From the NCBI RefSeq assembly GCF_050948175.1, contig NC_135205.1:2517795-2581794 (forward strand): 64,000 nt of DNA, in the 5' to 3' direction. Below, piece by piece: positions 10,720 through 22,454 of the stretch. This stretch comes from Xylocopa sonorina. Taxonomy: Eukaryota; Arthropoda; Insecta; Hymenoptera; Apidae. The notes beneath the pieces are model-generated. The model worked only from the letters and a program-made list of their open reading frames with translations, ran no database searches and was not told where the DNA came from. Made by a program: the position numbers and the translations under genes. Each line of letters starts with the position of its first letter. Position 1 is the stretch's first letter.

Positions 10720-11440
10720 TTTTATACTTCTTTTTTTTTTATTTTGCGCTTCTAATAGGAAATCGAGGGTGCACGTTTCGGATCGATGACTTTAAATCGC
10801 GCACTGGACGGGACTCGATGAAATTTTCACGAGTTTCCTTGCATAGGAGATACTTTATCCTTGCGACAGGTGCAGGTTCGCGTTGAAAATTAAAAGAATC
10901 GTTCTTAAACTTTAATTTTTATCTACTTAAATAATCGAGTGATTAAATCTCGAATTTTATATTCCCTTTTTTTTATTTTGCGCTTGTAATAGGAAATCGA
11001 GGGTGCACGTTTCGGATCGATGAGTTTGGATCGCGTATCAGACGGGACTCGATGAAATTTTCAGGAGCTTCCTTTCGCAGGAGGTACTTTATCCTCGCGA
11101 CAGGTGCAGGCTCGCGTTGAAAACTAAAAGAATCGTTTTCAAACTTCAATTTTTATCTACTTAAATAATCGAGCGATTAAATCTCGAGTTATCGATACTC
11201 TTTCTTTTTTTAAGCTGTACGTTCTATTTTAGCCGCTTGCATTTTAAATTTCGCAGAAGGTACTTTATCCTTGCCACAGATGCAGCTCGCGTTGAAAACT
11301 AAAAGAATCGTTTTCAAACTTCAATTTTTATCTACTTAAATAATCGAGCGATTAAATCTCGAATTATCGATACTCTTTTTTTTTTTTACACTTCGCGTTC
11401 TATTTTAGCCGCTTGCATTTTAAACACCTGCTGCAATAAA
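10720..11440. repeat. tandem array, 234 bp unit, two full and one partial copy
   Basis: 'taggaaatcgagggtgcacg' recurs near 10756 and 10990 (234 bp). The second half of the unit ('gtactttatcc', 'gttgaaaactaaaagaatcg', 'tctacttaaataatcgag') recurs a third time at about 11258-11400. Confidence 0.92.
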
Positions 11441-12125
11441 TGTCCTAACGCTTCGCAGTTACGAAAATACTCGACTGGAGTCGAAACAAACAACGAGTAA
11501 TTGGCAGGGTGGGTTGCTCGCGATTACTTGTTGCTTGACGCGACACCTTTTGTTCCCTGTAAATATTCTAAAAATACGTGGTCGCCCGTTTGGTGGCCTC
11601 TCGCTCGTAATAAGCTCCGCTTTTATCAGAACCTCGCATTAATAAAACCCAGGAACGGAACGAAACGCGCGACGCGACTCGTTGTCGTTAAAATTAATTG
11701 AGCACGGCCTCCGCGGGGGTCGAACGAAACTCGAGCAAGCTATCGTCGATATTTTCATCGGCCATTGTTTTAATTGGCGTCGCGAATACTGCTCAACAAG
11801 TGCTCATTAAAATTTATAATACACTTCCTCGACTAGGAAGGACTCCGTTTATTGGCGCGCGTCGAACGACGAGGGCTGGTTTTACAAGCGGCTCGTTTTT
11901 CAACGGGAAATTTCATTTCATCGACGGAAACAGCGAACTGCACGCGACAGGCCTGTCCACCTGTCTCTCTCTGCACGTTGTTTCGGTAACCATCTGTGCT
12001 CGATGCATAAAAGCTCGCAGGAAATATCGTTTCGATGGCAAAATGGGGTAACGCGTACGAAATCGATGCGAGAGGCGACGCGCACCAACGCGTTATTAAC
12101 GGCTACGATCAAACGATATCGTCAC
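11441..12125. other. CpG-rich unique block in presumed intron
   Basis: Balanced composition with many CpG dinucleotides. Plus frames at 11501-11701 and 11698-12051 (66 and 117 codons) overlap a minus frame and have no domain signature. It may be an intronic regulatory element. Confidence 0.35.
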
Positions 12126-12680
12126 CCTTTGGTTTCTATGTTTCGATGATTTTTCTTGTTTACTGACACTAATTTTGTGGCTCTCTAAACTATTCTCTGT
12201 GTAACTTTGAAGTTTTGGAATATTCTCTGGTTTCGATGAGGTTTTTACCCCTTTTCATATATAAATTTACATTTCTACGTCTCAACGACACTAAATTTTG
12301 TCGAGTTTCTCTAAGCTATTCTTTGTACAACTTCGCATAGAATTTTAATAATTTTGCGATATTTATTTTAGCTTTAGTTTGCAAATTTTAATTTCTACGT
12401 TTCAGTGATCTTCCTTAACAACCATTAAATTTTGTCGAGTTTCTCTAAAATATTCTTTGTTCAACTTCGCACAGAATTTTAATAATTTTGCGATATTTAT
12501 TTTAGCTTTAGTTTGCAAATTTTAATTTCTATGTTTCAATGATCTTCTTCCTTAACAGCCACTAAATTTTGTCGAGTTTCTCTAAGCTATTCTTTGTAAA
12601 ACTTCGCACAGAATTTTAATAATTTTGCGATATTTATTTTAGCTTTAGTTTACAAATTTTAATTTTTCCATTCACTTTAT
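12126..12680. repeat. tandem array, ~137-142 bp unit, 3-4 copies
   Basis: 'aaattttgtcgagtttctct' occurs near 12291, 12426 and 12566, each followed by 'ttttaataattttgcgata' and 'agctttagttt'. A more diverged first copy starts near 12130. Confidence 0.92.
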
Positions 12681-13164
12681 TTAAGAAATATTTCCCTTAA
12701 ACATTTTCTACCCTTTCTCAGCCCTCGTTTCATCACCGCGGATATTTAAAATCTACGTATCCGTTTAATTAAAAAAGTTAGTTTTCTAAAAACTTGAGAG
12801 TGATCGTTACTTGGAATTTTTGGAGACACATAGACGCGCGTATAAATTCTAAATGAAATTTATTCGAGCCCAGCCGTGCGGAAGGGTAAGCTGATTCAGC
12901 GATTTTGTTCGTTTCGTGGCAAATGGATCACCGTGCGAAAGTTGCACGTCATAAACGCGAGCTGCTGCTCGTTCTGCGAGGGTGTGCTTGCGTGTGTGCA
13001 CGCGTGCACGAAGTAACGTGGCGAGCACCAACCGTGATCGACGTAACGCGTGATCGATCAGTGACGTGTTGCTGAAATAGCTGGTCAACGTTGCGCCCTT
13101 CCGCCCCAGTATCGCATGAATGTCACTCGTCCCGCGAATCGATTCTCCCGCGAAATATCGACCG
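12681..13164. other. unique DNA with CpG-rich block at 12850-13150
   Basis: The CpG-rich portion holds a 115-codon minus frame (12849-13196) with no recognisable family. It is treated as noncoding. Confidence 0.33.
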
Positions 13165-13590
13165 GCCATTTTGGTACCACCCCTTCTCTCCTTCACACGT
13201 GGACAACGATTCTCAATTGTTCGTTGCTCTCCAGAAGAATTTTATTCTGATTTATTGCAATTCACCCTTTGACAGCGCGTAGAAAAAGTTCGAACCCTGT
13301 GTTTTGCTGTTTTGGTGTTTTAAAATTGAATTTTGTAGATTTGGAAAGAAGAAATGTATTTTGTTTATTTTATTGGGGAAGATCGAGGAATGGAGCAACT
13401 TGTTAATTTTTTTTGGTACCATCCCTTCTCTCCTTCACACGTGGACAACGATTCTCAATTGTTCGTTGCTCTCTAGAAGAATTTTATTCTGATTTATTGC
13501 AATTCACCCTTTGACAACACATTGGACGATATCGAATCCTATGTTTCAAAATTGAATTTTGTAGATTTGGAAAGAAGGAATTTTTTATGG
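13165..13590. repeat. two-copy tandem duplication, 242 bp
   Basis: 'ggtaccaccccttctctcc' at 13173 recurs with one change at 13415. The following ~110 bp ('cttcacacgtggacaacg', 'ttgcaattcaccctttgac') is nearly identical. The 'gattggaaagaag'-type spacer also recurs. Confidence 0.93.
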
Positions 13591-15429
13591 GAGAAGATTG
13601 AAGAATAGACCAATTCTTTGATAATTTTAATTATGAAAATGGAGATTCAGCTAATTAAGCTATTGCATAGAAATTGTTGCAAGAACAGTGGTTGGGATTG
13701 TTTTTTAAAGTTGTAAAAGGATTTATTGAGCAGTTTTTTAAATATCACTTGTTCCATAAATTATGCAGAAAATTTATTATGACAGATTTTAAATAATAAC
13801 AGTAATCTTTAACTTACAGTTAAATTTGTATTATTTTCATAAAATGTATTTTGTTTTTTGAAAAAGTATTAAGAAACATTTTTGAACTTTCCCCCTTTTT
13901 CAAGATTTTATTAATATAAGAATAATGAAAATATCGTGGTAAATTTATTTAATGATATTTAATTTATTCTAATTTCCACTGTAAATGTTGTCATTCGATG
14001 TTACTTATCCAAGGACTTTTGGTTTATCTCCGCCAGGGTTACGTGAAGTGATCAATCACAACTGGCTGTCATCGAATTAAAAGAATGAGAGGGGCATTAA
14101 TTTTTCATCGCGATCACATGCTTTTGGGTATCTCCTCAATTTCATTGTTAATCATTCAGTGATATATAGTATAGGATTTTCGAATTGACGCGATAAAACA
14201 GAAAAGAGACAAATAAATCCGTCGTGCTAAAACGTCACGTTAAAAATGGAGGAGAAATTAAATTTATCAACCGTTGCATAAACGAAATTTTCTCATAAAA
14301 AGTGCTGAAAAACAATATTTATTTTTTTTTAATTTCTTCAATTACTAACAAAGTTTGTTCCATAAAAATGAAAAGTGTACGGTTAAAAAGAGATCGTGGA
14401 GAAAGGAATTGTGTAAACTCAATTGTAAAAACCAGCAATTATTTTTCGTATTATAAAAAAATTCCTTTCCAGTTTTTCGAGGCTTCAAAAAATTTTACGT
14501 TCCTCTTACCTGCTAGGAATTTTTTTAAAACAAGTTTCTCGTGAAACAGATTATTATATAAATTCTTGTACGATAAAAGTTTGATGGAAACGAATATTTT
14601 TCGAACGCTCTCGTAAAATGAATAAAAGCTGAATTAACGTATACTAAATTTATTTCACAATATTATACGTTAATCATAAAATGTCCGTTGTAGACTGATT
14701 GAAAATATCAATTTAAAGTTCAACCATTATTCTGGTATTATTTGTCAAATAATATTCGAAATTTTATTATAATTCCTGTGAACATATTTTTACTCTGACA
14801 AATAAAGAAATTTATAGTTCGATCATTTTTTCAAATAAATTGCAATGTAGTTATCGAAAAGTTCGAAAACGTTTTAAGTCCTGTTAAAAAGAAATTATGT
14901 AGCTGATTCATTTTATTCTTCTCAGCACTTAAATCGTCCTTACGTATCTTAAAATCTTTTAACAGCCACAATAAAAATAGTGTCACAAATTAAAAAAAAA
15001 AATTTTTGAAGTAACTGAAAAGTCCCTAGATTTGGTAATTTTGGGAACGCTCGATCGATCTGCTTCTCGCTTGGTTACACCGTGGATATTGTTCGACTTT
15101 TTTCGTGGAGCTCGCGATCTAAATGAAGATTGATGGACGTCCCAAAGCGTTCTCGAAAACTGCCGGAAATCCATTCGACCTGCCGGGGAACGCCCCTTCC
15201 GTGTCTCACCCCGGAACAGGTCGATCGAACAATTCCCAGGGGATATAAAAGCACAAGTTTTCATTGTCTGAGCCTCCACTCTGATACCTCTGCTCGCTCG
15301 TTCGAGTGGACTTCTTGCACAAAACGCGGTAATCAATGATCGGGGACTCAATGGCAGGAGGGTCATTTCGTCCACTGGAATATGCTATGGCGTCTTCGTC
15401 GTTACCGTTATTTTTCATTCGTTAGTCAA
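13591..15429. other. AT-rich spacer with a CpG-rich block at 15015-15400
   Basis: 13591-15000 is AT-rich, without repeats or credible frames that I can see; the 80-codon plus frame at 14302-14544 is AT-driven. At 15015-15400 the DNA becomes CpG-rich, with opposing chance frames (130 codons minus, 69 plus) and no family signature. Confidence 0.33.
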
Positions 15430-15880
15430 ATTATTTGCGTTCCAAAACATTACTTCACGCAATAACAATTGAAAGTTACAGAATTATTTCTGTACTGAAA
15501 CATACCATTTTTGTTACCCTTTTTATTTTTCTTGTGCCATTTAAGTTTTGTTATTTTATCTTAGAAAGCAAAATTTTGGGGATTGAAATTCAACTTTCAG
15601 CGTCATCTTCTTAAAAGAAGAAAACTTCTTTCTTATAAGTCATTTAATTAAAAAACTCTAAGACTTATTTGCGTTCGAAAACATTGAAAGTTAGAGATAA
15701 TTATTTCTGTACTGAAACATACGATTTTTGTTACCCTTTTTATTTCTCTTGTGCCATTTGACTTTTGTTATTTTATCTCAGAAAGCAAAATTTTAGGGGT
15801 TTGAAATTCAACTTTCAGCGTCATCTCTTTAAAAAAAGAAAATTTCTTTCTTATAAGGCATTTAACAAAAAACTCTAAAA
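15430..15880. repeat. two-copy tandem duplication, ~218 bp
   Basis: 'ctgtactgaaacata' occurs at 15490 and 15708, followed in both by 'tttttgttacccttttta', 'cttgtgccattt' and 'ttcaactttcagcgtcat'. Confidence 0.93.
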
Positions 15881-16521
15881 CTCAGTTTCAAATAAAAATT
15901 ACAATAACACCAAAGTTCGCAAGCCTCAATCATACACACTCTAACTCCCAAAATGGCAAAAATTGACCTCTTACCTTCCAACTCGACCAACATCAAACCC
16001 ACACCATTCACCATCTCCATCCTCCTTAATACCTCACAATAAATCCACCTCGACCAAAAGCTCACCCTAACTCACCCCAAAAAAGCACCGTCGCCGACGA
16101 AAATAATTTCGTTCAAAGTTCTCGCGGCAACTGGTCAGCGCGTTGCTCAGAAAAAAGCGCGGAACATTCGAACGGACATTCCCCAGATAACAGCCTCCTC
16201 CAGCTTCGTAATCGGGCCACGAAGAAGCCATTGATCCCCTCGCGCGAGCGAAGTGACAAACAACAGAGGAATATTATCTAATCGCGCGTCGATCGTTTAT
16301 CAGTCGCGTCAGCGGGACAATTTCGTAATTAATTCACGGCTCGACGCCTCCTGCGGTGGATTTGTAACGATCAGCGGTGGTTAGAACGTTGATAGCCGCG
16401 AGCAGCGTCGCGGAGGAGGTTACTGCTGGATGTTTTTGGGGTCGCGCGGTTGAAAGGCGTGGAATCGAACGAAGAAACGGAAACGAACGCGAAAAGGCCG
16501 CTGTAGGAGAGAAGAGGGACC
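15881..16521 (+). other. CpG-rich 5' flank / untranslated part of exon at 16522
   Basis: From about 16080 the sequence is CpG-rich and leads without interruption into the coding exon. Possible splice acceptors include AG at 16374 (gatcag|cgg) and an upstream CCCCAG near 16193, neither with a strong pyrimidine tract. The exon could instead begin at its own promoter here. An in-frame TAG at 16504-16506 shows that this stretch is untranslated in the frame of the ATG. Confidence 0.35.
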
Positions 16522-16579
16522 ATGAGCAACTCAGGGGCCATTCCTCTGATCCTGGTGAAGACGGAGCAGCTCGTCGAAG
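16522..16579 (+). CDS. 5' coding exon, unidentified protein (likely nuclear factor N-terminus)
   Basis: Nineteen codons plus one base encode a protein starting MSNSGAIPLILVKTEQLVE, then a split glycine or other codon. Support: ATG in a good context (gggaccATGA), an in-frame stop 15-18 nt upstream, a balanced codon mix, and an end at AAG|GCAAGT, which fits the tight consensus of rare GC-AG donors. An alternative GT donor, CAA|GTACCG at 16583/16584, fits poorly. Residues 12-15 (V-K-T-E) match the SUMO acceptor pattern psi-K-x-E, common near the N-termini of transcription factors. I do not recognise the protein. The following intron starts in a tandem array, and no next exon was found in the window, which suggests a very long intron. 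Confidence 0.5.
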
Positions 16580-16585
16580 GCAAGT
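16580..16585 (+). other. candidate GC-AG intron 5' splice site
   Basis: The exon-intron junction reads AAG|GCAAGT. Apart from C at intron position 2 it matches the U1 consensus at every position from -3 to +6, as expected for functional GC donors. Confidence 0.4.
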
Positions 16586-16684
16586 ACCGTCGTTCAGTCC
16601 TTTTTCTCATTCTCGCTGCTCGATCGCGCTGGCGACGGCCCATTGTCAATGGCCGGACGTCCCGCTCTTCACAGCCAGGAAATG

Positions 16685-17715
16685 ATGTTGGTACCGACTG
16701 TGCCTATCGAACGACAGCGCGGCCTAGATCTTGCCTTTTGTCTTCGTGCTCCTTTTTTCTTATTCTCGAGGCTGCAATTTTTTAAATTCATTTCTTTTTC
16801 GACACGCCAGTGAAAACGATTTTGATATTCGAGGATTTATCGTCTTCGTGCTCCTTTTTTCTTATTTTCGAGGCTGCGTTCTCTTTGGACACGCGAGTGA
16901 ATACGATTTTGATATTCGTGGATCTAGTGGATTATTTAAGGTTGTTGTTGGTACCAACTGTGCCTATCAAATGGCAGCGCGGCCTAGATCTTGCAAAGGC
17001 AAAAGTTAACTTCGTGCTCCTTTTTTCTTATTCTCGAGGCTGCAATTTTTTAAATTCATTTCCTTTTCGACACGCCAGTGAAAACGATTTTGATATTCGA
17101 GGATTTATCGTCTTCGTGCTCCTTTTTTTCTTATTTTCGAGGCTGCGTTCTCTTTGGACGCGCGAGTGAATACGATTTTGATATTCGTGGATCTAGTGGA
17201 TTATTTAAGGTTGCTGTTGGTACCAACTGTGCCTATCGAACGACAGTGCAGCCTAGATCTTGCCTTTTGTTTTCGTGCTCCTTTTTTCTTATTTTCGAGA
17301 CTGCGTTCTTTTTGGACACGCGAGTGAAAATGATTTTGATATTCGTGGATCTATCGTTTAGTGGATTATTTAAGGCTGTTGTTGGTACCGACTGTGCCTA
17401 TCGAACAGTAGCGCGGCCTAGATCTTGCACAGGCAAAAGTTGACTTCGTGCTCCTTTTTTCTTATTTTCGAGGCTGCGTTCTTTTTGAACACGCGAATGA
17501 AAACGATTTTGATATTCGTGGATCGAGTGGATTATTTAAAGTTGTTGTTGGTACCGACTGTGCCTATCAAATGGCAGCGCGGCCTAGATGTTGCAAAGGC
17601 AAAAATTAACTTCGTGCTCCTTTTTTCTTATTTTCGAGGCTGCGTTCTTTTTGGACACGCCAGTGAAAACGATTTTGATATTCGTGGATCTAGTGGATTA
17701 TTTAAGGTTGTTTTC
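16685..17715. repeat. compound tandem array downstream of the coding exon
   Basis: The block 'cttcgtgctccttttttct' recurs near 16743, 16845, 17011, 17113, 17270, 17444 and 17613. It is interleaved with 'ggtaccaactgtgcctatc', 'gcgcggcctagatcttgc' and 'acgattttgatattcgtgg'. Spacing alternates between about 102 and 160-170 bp. The open plus-strand frames (up to 121 codons) are artefacts of the repeats. The array begins about 100 bp into the presumed intron. Confidence 0.92.
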
Positions 17716-18469
17716 GAAGCGTAGCTTTTTGGTAGTTTTAGTCGATACGATTTGTAGTATTCTTTTGTGAATTGTTGAAATCGTAACGTGGATGCTGCAT
17801 ACGGTCAGTGTGAATACTTTATACGTGCAAACTGTGTATAAATGCAGACGTTTGTATTATTTAAACGGTTTTGCGATTAATGAACACTGAGACTTATTTG
17901 TACATTTATCAGTTTTTATAAAAAAGGGATTAATACTGCAAATTGCGCTTTTAAATTGATACGATCACTAAATACTCGCTACATTTTACGTTGATATTTT
18001 ATTTATCCAATTAAAAACGATGATATTCGTATTTAAAAACGATTAAGCGAGCTTAGCGATTGTCAGATAGGCCACGAAGTGTGTTTTTAGGAATTGAAAA
18101 TTCGCGAGTGCAAACGAAAGTTTAATTTCGGCAGTTTTTTGTTCGACGCATATAAAAATTTAAGTCTCATATCATTTGCACTGCGAATACAAATTAAATA
18201 TACCATCTTTATCGTTATAATTTCGTTAAGCGTTTACAATTTACCATAAATTTGCTTTCCACGCGAGGAGCTCCACGTTTCAGTTTACATTTGACACGAG
18301 GACGGTCGCCAGCTTTTTCCCGAGAATTTTCTGTCGCGAGCGCGTCCAGGCGAGCCACTCGTGCCAGACTTCGCGCCGAAAATGTCCCGTTTGCTCGCCA
18401 GGAATATTCTGCACCTCGCGATTTTTGCATTTCACGCTCCTGCTCGCTTCGTTTCTTTCCTATTCGATC
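17716..18469. other. unique DNA, CpG-rich at 18240-18450
   Basis: An AT-rich first half is followed by a short CpG-rich block with opposing chance frames on the two strands. No gene is recognised. Confidence 0.33.
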
Positions 18470-19200
18470 TACAAGTCTAACGCTTCTCTAATTCCACTGC
18501 ACAGCTCGTGAATTTCTACAATTTAGCATATAATAAAAAAAAGGTCCTTTTTTAAATTAATTATCGTTGTGAAATGAAGGGAACAATAATGTTCCTTTTT
18601 TATATCTCAATTTTAGCGTACAGCTCTAACGCTTCTCTAATTCCACTGCACAGCTCATGAATTTCTATAATTTAACATATAATAAAAAAGTCTTTTCAAA
18701 TTAATTATTTATGTGAAATGAAAGGAACAATAATGTTCCTTTTTTATATCTCAGTTTTAACGTACAGCTCTAACGCTTCTCTAATTCCACTGCACAGCTC
18801 GTGAATTTCTATAATTTAACATATAACAAATAAAGGTCTTTTTTCAAATTAATTGTTTATGTAAAATGAAGGGAACAATAATGTTCCTTTTTTATATCTC
18901 AGTTTTAACGTACAGCTCTAATGCTTCTCCAATTCCACTGCACAGCTCATGAATTTCTATAATTTAACATATAATAAAAAAGTCTTTTCAAATTAATTAT
19001 TCATGTGAAATGAAGGGAACAATAATGTCCTTTTTTATATCTCAATTTTAACGTACAACTTTAACACTTCTCTAATTCTACTGCACAGTTCATAAATTTC
19101 TATAATTTAGCATATAAAGTTTTTTTTTAAATTGATTATTCATGTGAAATGAAGGGAACAATAATGTCCTTTTTTATATCTCAATTTTAACTTATTCGTC
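18470..19200. repeat. tandem array, ~146 bp unit, 5 copies
   Basis: 'ctctaattccactgcacag' recurs near 18486, 18635, 18779, 18927 and 19070 (spacing 149, 144, 148, 143). Most units contain the short inverted repeat GGAACA-ATAA-TGTTCC; in the last units it is damaged by a two-base loss. Confidence 0.94.
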
Positions 19201-19247
19201 TTTATCATATATCAAAATGGCTAAAGTAACACTTTCTGTATCTTTAA

Positions 19248-19643
19248 CCAGTTAACTGTGGAATTTAGTTTCAAAAGATCAGCACAGGGTGCGGAATTAA
19301 AAACAAGCAACGACGTGTATACACGTCGAACGAAGGGCAAATGGTACTATTATACATTTTACGAAAAACGAGGAAGGATTACATTTTTCTTCGTCGAAAA
19401 AACTGACAATTCGTTTCTGAATACGTTATTCTTGCTAAAAGCTTGAGAATTGTCAAAAAAATAATAAAATACATAAAGAAGAAAAATAAGAGAATAGTTT
19501 ACAAAATTTCAAGCTATGTATATAAAGAGAACATATCATCAAATAATATTCTTATTACATTTTATTGAAATTTCGAGTTTTTGTAGTGAATGGTAATTAT
19601 TTATTTTACACGACGAGTATACACGTCAAACGCGCTTAACTGG
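19248..19643. mobile_element. TTAA-flanked MITE, complete copy (396 bp)
   Basis: The element is bounded by TTAA on both sides (19244-19247 and 19644-19647). Its ends, read inward, are CCAGTTAACTG and CCAGTTAAGCG, a short terminal inverted repeat. Near the left end lies the perfect palindrome CGACGTGTATACACGTCG (19311-19328), and an imperfect inverse of it lies near the right end (about 19611-19628). It is homologous and parallel to the truncated copy at 1-373. There is no coding capacity, so it depends on a transposase in trans. TTAA duplication and CC-starting ends point to the piggyBac superfamily. The 62-codon frame inside it is incidental. Confidence 0.8.
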
Positions 19644-19647
19644 TTAA

Positions 19648-20439
19648 ATTTTCACACCAATGGCAATTTTAGTGAGTTATTAAACTTAGTCTTGAATAAG
19701 GAATTAATAATGAATTGTAAGTTATTTATTTCAACAAAATTTCTTGGAAAACACGAGCGTGGCGCAATGCAAATGGTTGTTACGCGGATCCATCGAACTT
19801 CTACGTCTAACCAACGCTCGCTTGTTCCAGTGACTGGCACTTGGATAGGTCTCGCGAGCGAATCAGCGCGCGGTAACCGCGTTAGCCAGAGGAACAGGCT
19901 TTTCTTCCCTGTCACTCGTAAATTCCCAACGCGGAGGCAACCCCTTCGGGATTTCTCGCGGTCGATGTATTTGTACGTTCGCACGGAAACGGCACGAGCC
20001 AATCGAGCAATCCCCGTCGAGTAACGGATTACCTATTCGACGATTTATCTACCGACGCAACCGTGCGAGCGCGTTCCCATCAAATTTCTTGCTTCGCCGT
20101 CGTCGAACGAGATTAACGAGGAAATTTCTATTTCTCCTAGCTTTTTAATTCTGCAACTACTATTTTTTTATTATTGTGGTATCAAAGATGATATAAATAG
20201 TACACTTAATGTTTTTTTTTTTGTAATTGTAGATAGTAACATTGTAGGAATTTTTTATTTTTTAATCTTGAAAAGTTAGACGATTCGAATTAAAAAATTT
20301 GTTAGTGCTTCTTGTATGAATTTACGATTTTTATTGAATGATTCTTGCAAATATAGAATTACGATTTGCAAGATATTTTGGAAAACTGGAGTAATTTTTA
20401 TTTTTAAGGAAATGTGGTCTACTCTCTACTCTACACTCT
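19648..20439. other. unique DNA, CpG-rich at 19740-20110
   Basis: The CpG-rich block holds opposing 144- and 116-codon chance frames without family features. 20120-20440 is AT-rich. Confidence 0.33.
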
Positions 20440-21200
20440 GAATAAATCAAATCCAACTAAGAAAAATATCACGTACAAATTTTATGAAAATCAACGCATC
20501 TATCGATATCCCCAATGAAAATCAAAAAAGTTTCCCGTAATCGCATAGCTCAGGTCACATTGAAGATCCTTATCGCACAACATCCAAGTATACCCCTCAT
20601 TCGTCCAAAAAAGCAGTATAAACTTGCAGAAAATTTCCAAAGCATCCTAAAATGAAATTCAAGTATTATCCTCTCGAAGGTCCTTATTGTACAACAACCA
20701 CTATCAACACTCCCAATGAAAATAAAAAAAATCTTCCTCAATTGCATAAATTAGGTTACATCAGAAATCCTCATCGCACAACAACCAAGTACACCTCTAA
20801 TTCACCCAAAAAAAGCAATAAAAACTTGAAGAAAATTTCCACAGCGTCCCCAAATAAAATTCAAGAATTGTCCTCTGGAAGGTCCTTATCATAAAACAAC
20901 CACTATCAATGCCCCAATGAGAATAAAAAAAGTCTTCCTCAATCGCATAGGGCAGGTTACATCGAAGATCCTTATCTTATAACAACCAAATACACTCCTC
21001 ATTCAACCAAAAAAAGCAATAAAAACTTGCAGAAAATTTCCACAGCGTCCGCGAATAAAATTCAAGAATTATCCTCTCGAAGATTCTCATCGCACAACAA
21101 CCAAGCACACCCCACATTGATCCAAAAAAAAGCAATAAAAACTTACAGAAAATTTCCACAGCGTCCCCAAATAAAATTCAAGAATTATCCTCTCTTTCAA
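20440..21200. repeat. tandem array, ~201 bp unit, 3-4 copies (one shortened)
   Basis: 'aacttgcagaaaatttcca' or a close variant lies at 20621, 20823, 21024 and 21140 (spacing 202, 201, 116). The intervening 'cacaacaaccaa', 'cctcattc' and 'ccaatgaaaat' blocks are conserved. The last unit has an internal deletion of about 85 bp. Confidence 0.92.
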
Positions 21201-21694
21201 TAATCCCGCGCATTGTGCCCGCCATTCTACAGTAAGGAACAATGCTGGGACATTTTCAGAGAGATCCTCGTTGGATTACCAGCGCCCAGCGTATCCATGA
21301 TAATAACAGTGGTTCGTAGAACGTGTCCTCGAGCAGAGAAACACGTTCTACGTTGCGAATGGAGAATAGACGCGGAATAAAAGAGGAGGAGACGCTTTTA
21401 TCCCTCAGTGGGGGACACAAGAAGTCGAGTGTCAACGGGACTGGTCACGTGGCCATCGTGAAATCGTTACGTAAGGGTTTGTTGCGTAACCTGACACGCA
21501 TCGAGCAGTTTGTCAGGGATTTTCGTTAAAAGTTGCGCGACGTGGACAGAGAAAACTCTGTGGTAATGGCCGCGAGTGTTTAAAGCGCGTTCGTAAATAC
21601 AGCTCGGTTCTGGGGCGGTTAACGAGGTTTCTTAGGAGCTTTTATGACGCGCTCGAGTTCTCCGCGATGGCGGTTCAAGCCGCGCTGGGCTCGT
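21201..21694. other. CpG-rich unique block
   Basis: Balanced composition between two tandem arrays. The 68-codon plus frame at 21323-21529 has no recognisable features. A regulatory role is possible but not shown. Confidence 0.33.
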
Positions 21695-22420
21695 TTAATG
21701 CGCTTGGAAGTTTAACCTTCTTACAGTTTTAGAAAATTATGAACGTGATGGAGGGAATAGTTATGTTTATGCAAAATATTGATCTCCTCGATTAGGGCGT
21801 GTTGGGATGGAAAGATCTCCATTTCAGGACTGTTAATATTTTTTTACTAATTACTAGTACATGCAGTTATATCATTTTAATGAGATAAATAGTTTAAGAC
21901 TAAATTTAGATGGCACAGGTAAATGACTTCGCTCTGTATATTATTTTCTAATGTGTTAATTCATTTGTTCCATATTTGGCCATTTTAGTGAGCAGTCAAA
22001 AAGTTAAATTACATACTATTACATAATACGCTATTTAACACAGTTGTGAATAATTTAACTCGTAACTGCTTGGAAGTTTAACCTTCTTACAGTTTTAGAA
22101 AATTATGAACGTGATGGAGCGAATAGTTATGTTTATGCAAAATATTGATCTCCTCGATTGGGGTGCGTTGGGATGGAAGGATCTCCATTTCAGAGCTGTT
22201 AATACTTTTTTTACTAATTATTAATGCATACAGTTATATCATTTTGATGCAACAAATAGCTTAAGAGTAAATTTAAATGGCACAGGTAAAGAATTCCCTC
22301 TATATATTATTTTTTAATGTGTTAATTCATTTGTTCCATATTTGGCTATTTTAGCGAGCAGTCAAAAAATTAAATTACATATAAAGAATACATACTATTA
22401 CATAATACGCTATTTGTGAT
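21695..22420. repeat. two-copy tandem duplication, 366 bp
   Basis: 'cttggaagtttaaccttc' occurs at 21703 and 22069. The 300+ bp that follow are conserved ('gaacgtgatgga', 'atgcaaaatattgatctc', 'ccatatttggc', 'gagcagtcaaaaa'). Confidence 0.94.
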
Positions 22421-22430
22421 AGCGTATTAT
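22402..22430. repeat. perfect 12-bp hairpin
   Basis: ATAATACGCTAT (22402-22413) and its exact reverse complement (22419-22430) are separated by TTGTG. 'atacgctat' occurs again just downstream and in the preceding duplicated unit, so the hairpin probably arose from an inverted copy at the array edge. Confidence 0.9.
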
Positions 22431-22454
22431 TATATAATACGCTATTGTGTTGTG

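Noticed and set aside
16731..17770. Several plus-strand frames of 90-120 codons with repeated peptide motifs
   Set aside because: They are translations of the compound tandem array, in shifting frames.
18560..18600. GGAACA/TGTTCC as a glucocorticoid-type response element
   Set aside because: Spacing is 4 bp, not 3, and insects lack that receptor class; kept only as a structural observation.
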